Positions 25,995 through 37,174 of a stretch of 64,000 bases of DNA are shown here, in pieces. The stretch is from NCBI RefSeq assembly GCF_004345605.1, contig NZ_SLVY01000022.1, forward strand, positions 18,903-82,902. Direction: 5' to 3'. Source of the DNA: Rhodococcus sp. SMB37. GTDB taxonomy: Bacteria > Actinomycetota > Actinomycetes > Mycobacteriales > Mycobacteriaceae. A program made the translations under genes and the position numbers. Position 1 is the first letter of the stretch, and each line of letters starts with the position of its first letter. The notes below the pieces were generated by a model, which was given only the letters and a program-made list of their open reading frames with translations, was not told the DNA's origin and made no database searches.

Positions 25995-28024
25995 CAACAA
26001 CAGACCCCTACCCCACCCTGCTGTCGCCGCTCGACCTGGGCTCGATCACCCTGCCGAACCGCGTGATCATGGGCTCGATGCACACCGGGCTCGAGGACCG
26101 CGCCAAGAACACCGGCCGACTCGCCGCCTACTTCGCCGAACGTGCCCGCGGCGGGGTCTCGCTCATCGTGACCGGCGGTTACGCACCGACCAGGACCGGA
26201 TGGCTGTTGCCGTTCGGAGCCAAGCTCACCAACCGGATCGAGGCCCGGCGGCACCGCACGATCACCGATGCCGTGCACGCCGAAGGTGGCCGCATCGTGC
26301 TGCAGATCCTGCACGCGGGCCGGTACAGCTATTGGCCGCTGAGCGTGTCGGCATCGTCGATCAAGGCACCCATCAACCCGTTCCGCCCGAGGCGACTCAC
26401 GTCATGGGGTGTGCGCAGACAGATCCGCGCATTCGTCCGGTGCGCCGGGCTCGCGCAGCAGGCGGGTTACGACGGAGTCGAAATCATGGGTGGTGAAGGG
26501 TATTTCATCAACCAGTTCCTGGCGGAACGCACCAACCGGCGCACCGACGAGTGGGGCGGCACACCCGAGAAGCGTCGCCGCCTGGCCGTGGAGATCGTCC
26601 GCGGAGTCCGCGAGGCCGTCGGCCCCGACTTCGTGATCTCCTTCCGGCTGTCGATGGCAGATCTCGTCGACCGAGGTCAGAGCTGGGACGAGATCGTCTC
26701 GGTCGCACAGGAAGTCGAGGCGGCCGGCGCCACGCTGCTGAACACCGACATCGGCTGGCACGAATCGCGGGTACCGACGATCGTCACTTCCGTGCCTCGC
26801 GCCGCATTCGTCGACTTCACCGCGAGACTCGCGAAGCATGTGAGCATTCCGGTCGCGGCATCCAACCGCATCAACATGCCCGAGACTGCGGAGGAGATTC
26901 TCGCCGACGGTCGCGCCGACCTGGTGTCGCTTGCGCGGCCGATGCTCGCCGACCCCGACTGGGTGCGCAAAGCCGCCGCGGGCGCACCGGATGAGATCAA
27001 CACCTGTATCGCATGCAACCAGGCGTGTCTCGATCACGCATTCGTGAACAAACACGTCTCGTGCCTGCTCAACCCACGCGCCGGACGGGAAACCGAGTTG
27101 CTGCTCTCGCCCACGCGCCGCAGCAAATCTGTCGCGGTCGTCGGTGCCGGTCCCGCGGGCCTGTCGGCCGCGGTGAACCTCGCGCGGCGTGGCCATCGCG
27201 TCAGCCTGTTCGAGGCGGATGCGCAGATCGGTGGCCAGTTCGGCATTGCCCGTCTCATCCCGGGCAAGGAGGAATTCGCCGAGACCCTGCGGTATTACAC
27301 GCGACAACTGGAGCTCACCGGCGTCGACGTCCGGTTGAATACGCGCGCAACGGTCGCCGACCTGACGAACGGATTCGACGAGGTCGTCGTCGCGACCGGT
27401 GTCACGCCGCGAGTACCGACCATCGACGGCATCGACCATCCCAGCGTGCTGACCTATGCGCAGGCCGTGCGCGGCGGTGCGCCGATCGGTGAGCGGGTTG
27501 CGGTGATCGGTGCGGGTGGCATCGGCGTCGACGTTTCCGAGTTCCTCACCCACACCACTTCCCCGGCGACGGATCTCGCCGAATGGAAACGCGAATGGGG
27601 TGTCAGTGACGACGAGGATGCGCCCGGAGCGTTGACCACTCCGCAGCCTTCGCCGTCGCCCCGCGAGGTCTACCTGCTGCAGCGCAGTCCGGCGCGGATC
27701 GGGGCGAAACTGGGCAAGACGAGCGGCTGGGTACATCGAGCCGCACTGAAGCACAAGGGTGTCCACGAGATCTCGGGCGTGAGCTACGAAAGGATCGACG
27801 ACGACGGTCTGCACATCGCTCTCGGCAAGGACGGGGGCGAGCATCGGGTGCTGCCGGTCGACACGATCATCGTGTGCGCGGGACAGGAATCGGTTCGTGA
27901 TCTCGTGGACGGGCTCACCCTCGCCGGGGTGGTGACGCACGTGATCGGCGGCGCCGACGTCGCGGCGGAACTGGACGCCAAACGTGCGATCGAGCAGGGC
28001 ACCCGGCTCGCCGACCGGATCTGA
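25991..28024 (+). CDS. NADPH-dependent 2,4-dienoyl-CoA-reductase-like flavoprotein (OYE plus FAD domains)
   Basis: 677 residues, GTG start. An N-terminal Old Yellow Enzyme barrel binds FMN (LQILHAGRYSYWP, GYDGVEIMGGEGYFINQFL, NRRTDEWGG). A [4Fe-4S] cysteine cluster CIACNQAC plus a later Cys (about residues 338-360) follows, then an FAD/NAD(P) domain with VVGAGPAGLSAAVNLARRGHRV and a second GAGGIGVD. The order matches FadH-type dienoyl-CoA reductases and related enoate reductases. It is translationally coupled to the PadR gene, which hints at a xenobiotic or phenolic inducer. The exact substrate is unknown. Confidence 0.85.
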   Translation: MTTTDPYPTLLSPLDLGSITLPNRVIMGSMHTGLEDRAKNTGRLAAYFAERARGGVSLIVTGGYAPTRTGWLLPFGAKLTNRIEARRHRTITDAVHAEGGRIVLQILHAGRYSYWPLSVSASSIKAPINPFRPRRLTSWGVRRQIRAFVRCAGLAQQAGYDGVEIMGGEGYFINQFLAERTNRRTDEWGGTPEKRRRLAVEIVRGVREAVGPDFVISFRLSMADLVDRGQSWDEIVSVAQEVEAAGATLLNTDIGWHESRVPTIVTSVPRAAFVDFTARLAKHVSIPVAASNRINMPETAEEILADGRADLVSLARPMLADPDWVRKAAAGAPDEINTCIACNQACLDHAFVNKHVSCLLNPRAGRETELLLSPTRRSKSVAVVGAGPAGLSAAVNLARRGHRVSLFEADAQIGGQFGIARLIPGKEEFAETLRYYTRQLELTGVDVRLNTRATVADLTNGFDEVVVATGVTPRVPTIDGIDHPSVLTYAQAVRGGAPIGERVAVIGAGGIGVDVSEFLTHTTSPATDLAEWKREWGVSDDEDAPGALTTPQPSPSPREVYLLQRSPARIGAKLGKTSGWVHRAALKHKGVHEISGVSYERIDDDGLHIALGKDGGEHRVLPVDTIIVCAGQESVRDLVDGLTLAGVVTHVIGGADVAAELDAKRAIEQGTRLADRI

Positions 28025-28080
28025 GGCGATTCCGGGTCGAAACCCTGCGGAACCGTTCCCCGACCGCCAAGATCAGTGGA

Positions 28081-29529
28081 ATGGACACCGCGGTCGAATT
28101 CGTCACCGACATCAACGACTGGTACTGGTACGCGGTCATCGCGCTTCTCGTGGGGTCCGGGCTGTACTACTCGTTCCGGTCACGGTTCATCCAGATCCGG
28201 CTGATCCCCGACATGCTGCGATCCATCGTGGAGAAGGCCGAGGACCTCCCCGACGGGGAGAAGGGGATCTCGGCGTTCCGGGCATTCTCCATTTCGGCGG
28301 CGTCGCGGGTGGGAACGGGCAACATCGCGGGCGTCGCGATCGCGATCAGTATCGGCGGCCCCGGCGCACTGTTCTGGATGTGGGCGATGGCGCTGGTCGG
28401 TGCCTCCACCGCCTTCGTCGAGTCGACTCTCGCGCAGCTGTACAAGGTGCGCGACAAGGGTGCGTTCCGGGGCGGCCCGGCCTACTACATGCAATACGGG
28501 CTCGGTAAACGGTGGATGGGCATGATCTTCGCGGTGATCATCACGATCACCTACGGATTCGTGTTCAACGCCGTGCAGACCAACTCGATCGTCGACGCGG
28601 TGTCGAGTTCGGTGGGTGAGAAGACGACTGGTCTGCAGGTCGGTATCGGCATCGGCGTGGCGATCCTCGTCGCCCTGGTCATCTTCGGTGGGGTGCGGCG
28701 GATCTCGAGTGTGTCGCAGGTGGTGGTGCCGGTCATGGCCATCGCCTACCTGATCATCGGAATCATCGTGGTGGTCCTCAACATCGGTGAGGTCCCCGGG
28801 ATGTTCAAGTTGGTGTTCGAGAACGCCTTCGGCATCCGCGAGATCGCGGGAGGCGGGTTCGGTGCCGCGTTCATGTACGGCATCCGGCGCGGCCTGTTCT
28901 CGAACGAGGCAGGCATGGGGTCGGCCCCGAACGCCGGCGCGACCGCATCGGTGTCGCACCCGGTCAAACAGGGTCTCGTGCAGAGCCTCGGCGTCTACTT
29001 CGACACGTGGCTGGTGTGCTCGATCACCGGGTTCATCATCCTGTTGTCCGATCCGGAGTTCGGTTCGGGACTCGAGGGCGCTGCGTTGACCCAGAATGCG
29101 TTGGCGTTGCAGCTCGGCGATTGGACCGTGCACTTCTTCGCGGTCCTCATCTTTTTCCTGGCCTTCACCTCGGTCATCGGCAACTACTACTACAGCGAAT
29201 CGAACATCGAGTTCCTCACCGGTTCGCGGAAGGCCCTGCCCTATCTGCGTTCGGCCGTGGTGGTGTGCGTGTTCCTCGGCGCGATCGGCTCGGTCCCGCT
29301 GGTGTGGGCGATCGCCGACCTCGCGATGGGCGTGATGGCGACGGTCAACCTCATCGCGCTGGTCCCGTTGTCGGGTATCGCGTACGCGTTGTTCCACAAC
29401 TACAGCGCACAACGCAAGCAGGGACGCGACCCGGTCTTCCATCGTGGCGATGTGCCGGGGGTCCGTGGGATCCAGGTGTGGGGCGACGACGACGCGCCGG
29501 TGGCGGTGGACCACGAAGACGCACGGTAG
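28081..29529 (+). CDS. Alanine/glycine:cation symporter (AGCS family)
   Basis: 482 residues with about ten to eleven membrane helices. AGCS signatures include AFSISAASRVGTGNIAGVAIAI, GPGALFWMWAMALVG, FRGGPAYYMQYGLGKRWMG, RRGLFSNEAGMGSAPNAGATA and the later IGNYYYSESN. The family imports alanine or glycine with Na+ or H+. The ATG is the first of the reading frame. The sugar ABC transporter operon begins 45 nt downstream, so co-transcription is possible though functionally unrelated. Confidence 0.9.
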   Translation: MDTAVEFVTDINDWYWYAVIALLVGSGLYYSFRSRFIQIRLIPDMLRSIVEKAEDLPDGEKGISAFRAFSISAASRVGTGNIAGVAIAISIGGPGALFWMWAMALVGASTAFVESTLAQLYKVRDKGAFRGGPAYYMQYGLGKRWMGMIFAVIITITYGFVFNAVQTNSIVDAVSSSVGEKTTGLQVGIGIGVAILVALVIFGGVRRISSVSQVVVPVMAIAYLIIGIIVVVLNIGEVPGMFKLVFENAFGIREIAGGGFGAAFMYGIRRGLFSNEAGMGSAPNAGATASVSHPVKQGLVQSLGVYFDTWLVCSITGFIILLSDPEFGSGLEGAALTQNALALQLGDWTVHFFAVLIFFLAFTSVIGNYYYSESNIEFLTGSRKALPYLRSAVVVCVFLGAIGSVPLVWAIADLAMGVMATVNLIALVPLSGIAYALFHNYSAQRKQGRDPVFHRGDVPGVRGIQVWGDDDAPVAVDHEDAR

Positions 29530-29573
29530 ATTCCGGTAGCGCACGAGCGTGTCCGCTTCGGAAAGGATCTGCG

Positions 29574-30647
<1,074 letters not shown>

Positions 30648-30815
30648 ACGGGTCGATTCGGGCCGCGTGTGGCGGCTGCGGTCCCCGACACAGAACCGAT
30701 AAAGGATGGGCGGAATGCCGACTTTTCGGGGTGGCCCGTGCCACAGTAGTGGCCGGTGTCGGTGGCCCAGGGGTTACCGGCGAGTTGATTTTCCGATCTC
30801 ACACGGGAGATGTAC

Positions 30816-32096
30816 ATGGCTTTGAACAAGAAGGCGATGCGCAGAGCTGTCATCGCCGCCTCCTCGGCGGCGCTGCTGGTTCTGACGGCATGTGGCTCCG
30901 ACGACGGTGGCAGCGACACCGGCTCCGACACGGGCGCCGCCGCATCCGACGAGGGTCGCGGCCCGATCACCATCGTCGAGGGGCAGGACCCCTTGAACGC
31001 AGCGCTCGAGAACATCATCGCCGACTGGAACGCCGAGAACCCCGACGAGCAGGTCACCTTCAAGCCGCTCGCGCGCGAGGCCAACGACCAGTACGCCGAT
31101 ATCGCGCAGCGTATGCAGGCGCAGAGCGACGAGTACGACCTCGTCGCCGTCGACGTCACGAACACCGCCGAGTTCGCTGCCAACGGCTGGCTGCTGCCGC
31201 TCGAGGGTGACAACGCGATCGATACCGACGGCCTGCTGCCCGCGACCGTCGAATCCGGCACCTACAACGGCACGCTGTACGCAGCGCCGAAGAACACCAA
31301 CGGTGCATTCCTGTACTACCGCACCGACCTCGTCGATCAGGCGCCCGCCACGTGGGACGAGCTGAAGGCGGAATGCCCGAAGGCAGAGGAAGCGGGTATC
31401 GCCTGCTACATCGGCCAGTTCAGCAACTACGAGGGACTGACGGTCAACGTCACCGAGATCGTCAACGCCTTCGGTGGCAGCTTCGTCGCCGAGGACGGCC
31501 TCACCCCGGCCATCGACGAGCAGACGGCCGAGGGCCTGCAGTTCATCGTCGATTCCTTCGAGGACGGCACGATCCCCGCTGCCGCACAGACCTACACCGA
31601 GGGTGAGTCGCAGACTGCTTTCGGCAACGGCGAAGCCCTGTTCATGCGTACGTGGCCCGGTTTCTACACCGACGGTGAAGAGACGTCGGTCGCCGGCAAC
31701 TACGGCATCGCGGTGCTCCCGGGCGTCGACGGTCCGGGCGTGTCCACCCTCGGCGGCTACAACGTCGGCATCAGCGCGTTCACGGACGCTCCGGCGACGG
31801 CTCGCGACTTCCTCGAGTTCATGCAGACCCGTCAGTCGCAGGAGTACTACGCCGAGGTCGGTGGCGCACCGGTCCTCGCCGAGGTCTACGACGACCCGGA
31901 GATCCTCGAGCAGTACCCGTACTTCTCGACACTGAAGGAAGCTCTCGAGAGCGCGAAGCCGCGTCCGTCGTCGCCGTACTACTCGGCCGTGTCGAAGGCG
32001 ATCTCCGACAACGCTTACGCTGCGATCCGGGGCGAGAAGCCCGTCCAGCAGGCCCTGGACGACACGCAGGCCGGCATCGAAACCGCCGGCAACTGA
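30816..32096 (+). CDS. Carbohydrate ABC transporter substrate-binding lipoprotein
   Basis: 426 residues. Start choice: GGGAG lies 6 nt before the ATG at 30816; the ATG at 30810 is too close. The signal peptide ends in LVLTAC (Cys26), followed by an Asp, Gly and Ser linker. The type I solute-binding fold of family 1 shows DLVAVDVTNTAEFAANGWLLPL, APKNTNGAFLYYRTDLV and FMRTWPGFY. It resembles trehalose/maltose-type binding proteins (ThuE/LpqY-like), so a disaccharide ligand is likely but not proven. A 168-nt gap before it may hold its own promoter. Confidence 0.88.
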   Translation: MALNKKAMRRAVIAASSAALLVLTACGSDDGGSDTGSDTGAAASDEGRGPITIVEGQDPLNAALENIIADWNAENPDEQVTFKPLAREANDQYADIAQRMQAQSDEYDLVAVDVTNTAEFAANGWLLPLEGDNAIDTDGLLPATVESGTYNGTLYAAPKNTNGAFLYYRTDLVDQAPATWDELKAECPKAEEAGIACYIGQFSNYEGLTVNVTEIVNAFGGSFVAEDGLTPAIDEQTAEGLQFIVDSFEDGTIPAAAQTYTEGESQTAFGNGEALFMRTWPGFYTDGEETSVAGNYGIAVLPGVDGPGVSTLGGYNVGISAFTDAPATARDFLEFMQTRQSQEYYAEVGGAPVLAEVYDDPEILEQYPYFSTLKEALESAKPRPSSPYYSAVSKAISDNAYAAIRGEKPVQQALDDTQAGIETAGN

Positions 32097-32113
32097 TCCA
32101 CTAGGAGCAGTAG

Positions 32114-33193
32114 ATGGCAGAACCGCAGGTCGGAAAGCCCGCGGATCCGCCACACGACACCGCGGTCGGGACCGATGGTCCCGGCCGCGGACGTGTGGCC
32201 GGACGGCACCGCGCGCCCGCGCCGCCGCCGATGACGGCTCCGCCGGCCAAGGCCCGGCGGAAGGTGCCGGTGTGGATGTTCATCGCGCCGTCGATGATCG
32301 TCCTCGCGGTGATCATCCTGTACCCGCTCGGCAGAGCGGTCTGGATGTCGCTGCACGGCGACGCGAAGACGCTCGACCCCGATACGGGCCGGTTCGTCAC
32401 GGGCGGGTTCGTGGGTATCGAGAACTACACCCGCTGGATCACCCAGACCTGCGGTACTGCCACCGGTTCGATCCCCTGCCCGCCGGGAACCCTCGGTTCT
32501 CAGTTCTGGCAGTCGATCTTCAACACCTTCTTCTTCACTGTCGTGACGGTGTCGATCGAGACAGTGATCGGTTTCGCGATGGCGCTCGTGATGGCCAAGT
32601 CGATCCGCGGCCGCGGTCTGCTGCGTGCGTCGGTTCTGGTGCCGTGGGCCATCCCCACCGCAGTGACCGCCAAGCTGTGGTTCTTCATCTTCGCCAACGA
32701 CGGTATCGCCAACAAGATGCTCGGCACCGACATCCTGTGGACCGCCGATCCGTGGCCCGCCCGCTTCGCGATCATCGTCGCCGACGTGTGGAAGACCGCG
32801 CCGTTCATGGCGTTGCTCATCCTCGCGGGCCTGCAGATGATTCCGTCGGATGTGTACGAGGCGGCGAAGGTCGACGGCGCGAACGCCTGGCAGCGCTTCA
32901 CCCAGATCACGTTGCCCCTCGTCAAGCCCGCGCTCATGGTCGCGATCCTGTTCCGCACCATGGACGCGCTGCGCATGTACGACCTGCCGGCCATCATGAT
33001 GGGCTCCAACCCCGCGACCTCGACGATTTCCGTGCTGGTCGTCGACCAGATGCGTCAAGGCGCCAACTCGGCGTCCGCGTTGTCGACGATCACATTCCTC
33101 ATCATCTTCGCGGTCGCCTTCATCCTGGTGCGGTTCCTCGGCGCCAATGCGGTCAGTACGCAGGAGAAGCAGCGTAAGGGAGACGTCGCATGA
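32114..33193 (+). CDS. Sugar ABC transporter permease (MalF-like)
   Basis: 359 residues, ATG preceded by AGGAG. A 50-residue Pro/Ala/Arg-rich cytoplasmic N-terminus leads to six membrane helices. The EAA loop is YEAAKVDGANAWQRFTQITLPLVKPA, which docks to the ATPase. The loop containing CGTATGSIPCPPG between helices 1 and 2 has two cysteines and would be external. The 3' end overlaps the next permease by 4 nt (ATGA). Confidence 0.92.
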   Translation: MAEPQVGKPADPPHDTAVGTDGPGRGRVAGRHRAPAPPPMTAPPAKARRKVPVWMFIAPSMIVLAVIILYPLGRAVWMSLHGDAKTLDPDTGRFVTGGFVGIENYTRWITQTCGTATGSIPCPPGTLGSQFWQSIFNTFFFTVVTVSIETVIGFAMALVMAKSIRGRGLLRASVLVPWAIPTAVTAKLWFFIFANDGIANKMLGTDILWTADPWPARFAIIVADVWKTAPFMALLILAGLQMIPSDVYEAAKVDGANAWQRFTQITLPLVKPALMVAILFRTMDALRMYDLPAIMMGSNPATSTISVLVVDQMRQGANSASALSTITFLIIFAVAFILVRFLGANAVSTQEKQRKGDVA

Positions 33194-34092
33194 CCGGCAC
33201 TGTCACCGCCACCGAGACGTCTGCCGACGAGACCCCGCCGCCCGGCCCCAAGCGTGCGGGCAGGTTCCGGATGGGAACAATCGGCACCTACCTCGGGGTG
33301 GCGCTAATCATCGTCTGGGGGCTCGCCCCGTGCTACTGGATGGTCGTGACGGCGCTGCGCGATCCATCCGAGACGTTCAGCACGAGTCTGTGGCCGACGA
33401 ATCCGACCCTGCAGAACTTCGCCGATGCGCTCGACCCCGACGCCAAGGTCAACTTCTCCCGTGCGCTGATGAACAGCGTCATCATCGCCGGGGCGACCAC
33501 CGCGATCGCACTGCTCATCGGTGTGTTCACCGCGTACGCGCTGTCGCGTTTCGAGTTCCGGGGCAAGTACTTCGTCACCGGTATCATTCTCGGTGCCTCG
33601 ATGTTCCCCGTCGTCGCACTCGTGACACCACTGTTCCAGTTGTTCACCGACATCGGCTGGATCGGCAGCTACCAGGCGCTGATCATTCCGAACATCTCGT
33701 TCGTGCTTCCGCTGACGGTGTACACGCTCACCTCGTTCTTCTCCGAATTGCCGTGGGAACTCGAGGAAGCTGCGCGCATGGACGGCGCGACCCGTGGGCA
33801 GGCGTTCCGCCTGATCATGCTGCCGCTTGCGGCGCCCGCGTTGTTCACCACCGCGATCCTCGCGTTCATCGCGACGGTCAACGAATACCTGCTCATGTCG
33901 CAGCTCTCGAGTGAACGGACGGCCCCGGTGACGGTGGCGATGGCGCGGTTCACCGGCACCGACCCGTATGTGACGCCGTATGCGTCGATCATGGCAGGTG
34001 GCACGCTGGTGATGGTGCCGCTGGTCGTGATGGTGCTGATCTTCCAGCGTCGGATCATCTCGGGTCTGACGGCGGGTGGCGTGAAGTCGTGA
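33190..34092 (+). CDS. Carbohydrate ABC transporter permease (MalG-like)
   Basis: 300 residues with six membrane helices. The first is GTYLGVALIIVWGLAPCYWMV. The EAA loop is LEEAARMDGATRGQAFRLIMLPLAAPA, followed by LAFIATVNEYLLM. It partners the preceding permease to form the importer pore. The start overlaps the upstream stop by 4 nt and its own stop overlaps the GTG of the small membrane protein gene, so the operon is tightly coupled. Confidence 0.92.
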   Translation: MTGTVTATETSADETPPPGPKRAGRFRMGTIGTYLGVALIIVWGLAPCYWMVVTALRDPSETFSTSLWPTNPTLQNFADALDPDAKVNFSRALMNSVIIAGATTAIALLIGVFTAYALSRFEFRGKYFVTGIILGASMFPVVALVTPLFQLFTDIGWIGSYQALIIPNISFVLPLTVYTLTSFFSELPWELEEAARMDGATRGQAFRLIMLPLAAPALFTTAILAFIATVNEYLLMSQLSSERTAPVTVAMARFTGTDPYVTPYASIMAGGTLVMVPLVVMVLIFQRRIISGLTAGGVKS

Positions 34093-34289
34093 GTCGTCGA
34101 CTCCCCCGCCGTCAGCGACTCGAGATGCTGCTCGGTGTCATCACGGTCTTTGCCGTGATGGCGGTGGTGGGGGCTGTCGCAGAAATGCTGTCACCGGAGC
34201 CCGGTATCGTGCCGTCACTGGTGCTGGCAGGGTTCGTGCTTGCGTGGTGGTTCACATACCGTGCGTGGCGCCGCACAGATTCGTCCTAG
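34089..34289 (+). CDS. Small membrane protein, last gene of the sugar ABC operon
   Basis: 66 residues with a GTG start overlapping the permease stop (GTGA). A basic N-terminus (RRLPRRQR) is followed by two hydrophobic segments, about residues 12-31 and 40-56, and a basic C-terminus (RAWRR). No known domain. The coupling suggests an accessory role for the importer, perhaps stability or regulation. This is inference from position only. Confidence 0.65.
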   Translation: MSRRLPRRQRLEMLLGVITVFAVMAVVGAVAEMLSPEPGIVPSLVLAGFVLAWWFTYRAWRRTDSS

Positions 34290-34383
34290 TGCTGCGTACG
34301 TCACTTCTGCGCGTGACTTCGTACCATGCTGTCGGCAGGATGGAAGAATCTGCCGAGTTCCCATCCTGGAGAAAGTGGTACGT

Positions 34384-36528
34384 GTGAGTCCCCCGAATCC
34401 GTCGACGTCCGCCAGTGGACGCAGTTCCGCTGATTCGAAGTCACGGCGGTGGCGAACCGTCCGATATGTCGTACTCGTGGTGGTGGCGCTGCTGATTCTC
34501 GCGCCGATCGGAGTGTTCGCCGGCGCGTACGTCTCGGCAGAGGTTCCCCGCCCGTCCGACCTGACGACCAACCAGATCGCTCGTATCTACGCTGCCGACG
34601 ACACCACCGAGATCACCCGGGTGGTGCCGCCGGAGGGTAATCGCGTCGAGGTCGGTATCGACGAGGTCCCCGAACACGTCCGCAACGCAGTGCTCTCCGC
34701 CGAGGACCGCGACTTCTACAGCAATCCGGGTTTCTCGATCTCCGGATTCGTGCGCGCGGCCCGCGACAACGTCATGGGCAAGGACAGCGCCGGTGGCGGC
34801 TCCACGATCACCCAGCAGTACGTCAAGAACGTGCTCGTCGGCGCCGATCGCACCCTCACCCGCAAGATGAAGGAGCTGGTCATCTCCTCGAAGATGGCCC
34901 GGGAATGGTCGAAGGACGAGATCCTCGAGGCGTACCTGAACACCATCTACTTCGGCCGCGGCGCCTACGGTATCGCGGCCGCGTCGCAGGCGTATTTCGG
35001 CAAACAGGTCGGCGACCTGTCGGTCTCCGAGGGCGCGGTGCTCGCCGGTGTCATCCAGACGCCGTCGTCGCTCGATCCCGAATTCAATCGCCCCGCGATC
35101 GAGGCGCGCTGGAACTACGTCCTCGACGGCATGGTCGAGATGGGCGTGCTCAGCTCCGGTGACCGCATGGAAGCGGCCTTCCCGGAGACCGTCCCGTCGG
35201 ATCAGTTGGCGCGAGCCAACGAGGCACCCGGCCCCGAAGGACTGATCCGGTCTCAGGTGCTGCGTGAGCTCTCCGCAGCCGGAGTCAGCGAGCAGGTGCT
35301 CAACACCGAGGGCCTGCGCATCGTCACCACGATCGATCCCGTGGCCCAGCAGGCCGCGGTCGACGCGGCGCGGGGCAACCTCGAGGGTGAACCCGAGGAC
35401 CTGCGGACCGCCGTGGTGTCCGTCGACCCGCGCTCCGGTGCGGTGCGGGCGTACTACGGCGGTGAGGAGGGTGCGGGTTACGACTACGCCCAGGCGCCGC
35501 TGCAGACCGGTTCGTCGTTCAAGGCGTTCGGCCTGGTCGCGGCTTTGCGTGAGGGAATCGGTCTCGGTACCCGCTACGACAGCACGCCGCTGACCGTCGG
35601 CAACCTCGAGATCAACAACGTCGAAGGTGAGTCGTGTGGCAGGTGCACGATCGCGGAGGCGACGAAGCGGTCGCTGAACACCAGTTTCTACCGGCTGATG
35701 ATGTCCATGGAGAACGGTCCTCAGAAGATCGCCGACGCAGCGCACGACGCGGGTATCCCCATGGAGATTCCCGGGGTCGAGGGCACCTCGCTCACCGAGG
35801 CCAACGGCATCCCCGAAGGTGGCATCGTGCTCGGCCAGTACCAGTCGCGCGTGATCGACATGGCGTCGGCGTATGCAACCCTCGCGGCGTCGGGCACCTT
35901 CCATCAGCCGTACTTCGTGCAGAAGGTCACCACTTCCGACGGTGAGGTCCTCCTCGACCGGCCGGCGTCGCCCGGCGAGGATCGCATCGACCCGGCAGTG
36001 GCCGACAACGTCACCCAGGCGCTGTTGCCGGTCGCGGCGTACTCGCGTGGCCACGCGCTCGCCGGCGGTCGGCCGTCTGCGGCAAAGACCGGCACCACCC
36101 AGCTCGGCGACACCGGCATGAACAAGGACGCGTGGATGGTCGGGTACACCCCGTCCCTCTCGACTGCTGTCTGGATCGGTACCTCGGATGCAGGGCCGAT
36201 CACCAATCTGTGGGGTGGCTCCATATACGGCTCGAGCCTGCCTTCCGACATCTGGAAGGACACGATGGACGTCGCGCTCGAGGGCACCGATGTGGAGAGC
36301 TTCCCGTGGCCCGACCCGGTCGGTGGACAGGCGGGCGTGCCGGCCGACGCGGGCATCACCGCTCCGACGACCACCGGACGTCCGGTGCCCGGGTTCGAAC
36401 TCCCCGGCCTGAGCGACTTGCCGCCGATCACGATCCCGGCGCCGCCGGTCGAGATTCCGCCGCAGGTTCAGTTGCCGCCGCAGATCGAGGTGTTCCCCGG
36501 CGTCACGATCCAGATCCCGGGGATGTGA
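34384..36528 (+). CDS. Class A penicillin-binding protein (GT51 plus transpeptidase), PonA paralogue
   Basis: 714 residues, GTG start with GGAGAAA 10 nt upstream. A short basic N-terminus is followed by one membrane helix (residues about 24-46). The GT51 glycosyltransferase has the catalytic Glu near 107 (EDRDFYSNPGFS), GGSTITQQYVKN and YLNTIYFGRGAYGI. The transpeptidase carries SSFK (Ser377), SLNTS and KTGTT (Lys568). The tail is Pro-rich. It polymerises and cross-links peptidoglycan outside the membrane. Long blocks are near identical to the PonA1-like protein at 45802-48726, so the two are paralogues; this one lacks the long cytoplasmic Pro/Gln region. Its 3' end overlaps the convergent TetR gene by 26 nt. 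Confidence 0.9.
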   Translation: MSPPNPSTSASGRSSADSKSRRWRTVRYVVLVVVALLILAPIGVFAGAYVSAEVPRPSDLTTNQIARIYAADDTTEITRVVPPEGNRVEVGIDEVPEHVRNAVLSAEDRDFYSNPGFSISGFVRAARDNVMGKDSAGGGSTITQQYVKNVLVGADRTLTRKMKELVISSKMAREWSKDEILEAYLNTIYFGRGAYGIAAASQAYFGKQVGDLSVSEGAVLAGVIQTPSSLDPEFNRPAIEARWNYVLDGMVEMGVLSSGDRMEAAFPETVPSDQLARANEAPGPEGLIRSQVLRELSAAGVSEQVLNTEGLRIVTTIDPVAQQAAVDAARGNLEGEPEDLRTAVVSVDPRSGAVRAYYGGEEGAGYDYAQAPLQTGSSFKAFGLVAALREGIGLGTRYDSTPLTVGNLEINNVEGESCGRCTIAEATKRSLNTSFYRLMMSMENGPQKIADAAHDAGIPMEIPGVEGTSLTEANGIPEGGIVLGQYQSRVIDMASAYATLAASGTFHQPYFVQKVTTSDGEVLLDRPASPGEDRIDPAVADNVTQALLPVAAYSRGHALAGGRPSAAKTGTTQLGDTGMNKDAWMVGYTPSLSTAVWIGTSDAGPITNLWGGSIYGSSLPSDIWKDTMDVALEGTDVESFPWPDPVGGQAGVPADAGITAPTTTGRPVPGFELPGLSDLPPITIPAPPVEIPPQVQLPPQIEVFPGVTIQIPGM

Positions 36529-37129
36529 GGTCGGGTCGTGCTGCGTGGTCGTCGAGCACGACGGTCCGCAGCACGGTGATGCTGTAGTCGACCACATCGT
36601 CGACCGAGGTGTCCGGGGCGGTGGTGCGGTCTACCGCAAGTGATTCGACCATCGACCACCAGCCGCGCAGTCTCATGGTGGTGAGCGGATCCGGTGCTGC
36701 TCCCGTGGCGGCCAGGATTCGCCCGACCATCGTGTTCCTGACCTCCTCGTGGATCTCGCGGATCTGCGGGTCGGCGCCGAACCCGCCGTGGAAGAACGCC
36801 TGATAATTGTCGCGGTGGCGGTCGACGAACGAGACGAATGCGCTCAGGCCCGCTCGAAGCGGGTCGGGATCGTCCGGGCTCGCTGCGGCCGCGCGCAACA
36901 TACGGCGGGACGCGGCACCCACGACCGCGACGTAGAAGTCCTGCTTCGTGGGGAAATATCGGAAGAGCAGGCCACGTGAGATACCGGCGATCTCGGCGAC
37001 ACGGTCGATCGACAGTGCATGGATCGGCCGGATCGACAGCTCCTGAAGGCCTACCGCGACGAGTTGGCGTCGACGCTCCTCGGGTGGCAGCCGGCGTCTG
37101 ACATCCGGGGCTTGTCGGGGAGTGCTCAC
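36503..37129 (-). CDS. TetR-family regulator of the adjacent acyl-CoA dehydrogenase operon
   Basis: 208 residues. The HTH is [30 protein letters not shown] (about 38-67). The ligand domain includes [19 protein letters not shown]. It is divergent from the acyl-CoA dehydrogenase gene with a perfect TGAGCA-T-TGCTCA palindrome in the 45-nt gap, so it probably represses that operon and itself, with an acyl-CoA as likely inducer. Its 3' end overlaps the convergent PBP gene. Confidence 0.88.
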   Translation of the reverse strand: MSTPRQAPDVRRRLPPEERRRQLVAVGLQELSIRPIHALSIDRVAEIAGISRGLLFRYFPTKQDFYVAVVGAASRRMLRAAAASPDDPDPLRAGLSAFVSFVDRHRDNYQAFFHGGFGADPQIREIHEEVRNTMVGRILAATGAAPDPLTTMRLRGWWSMVESLAVDRTTAPDTSVDDVVDYSITVLRTVVLDDHAARPDLTSPGSGS

Positions 37130-37143
37130 CTCGATAGCCTAAC

Positions 37144-37156
37144 TGAGCATTGCTCA
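37144..37156. promoter_or_regulatory. TetR operator TGAGCA-T-TGCTCA
   Basis: A perfect 13-bp inverted repeat, TGAGCATTGCTCA, lies between the divergent TetR gene (start 37129) and the acyl-CoA dehydrogenase (start 37175). It is only 14-18 nt from either start codon, so a bound repressor would block both. Confidence 0.7.
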
Positions 37157-37174
37157 ATTGAGGACGGAGCCTTC

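Noticed and set aside
34441..36597. A 718-codon minus-strand frame opposite the PBP gene
   Set aside because: Antisense shadow of the class A PBP; its translation has no family signature.
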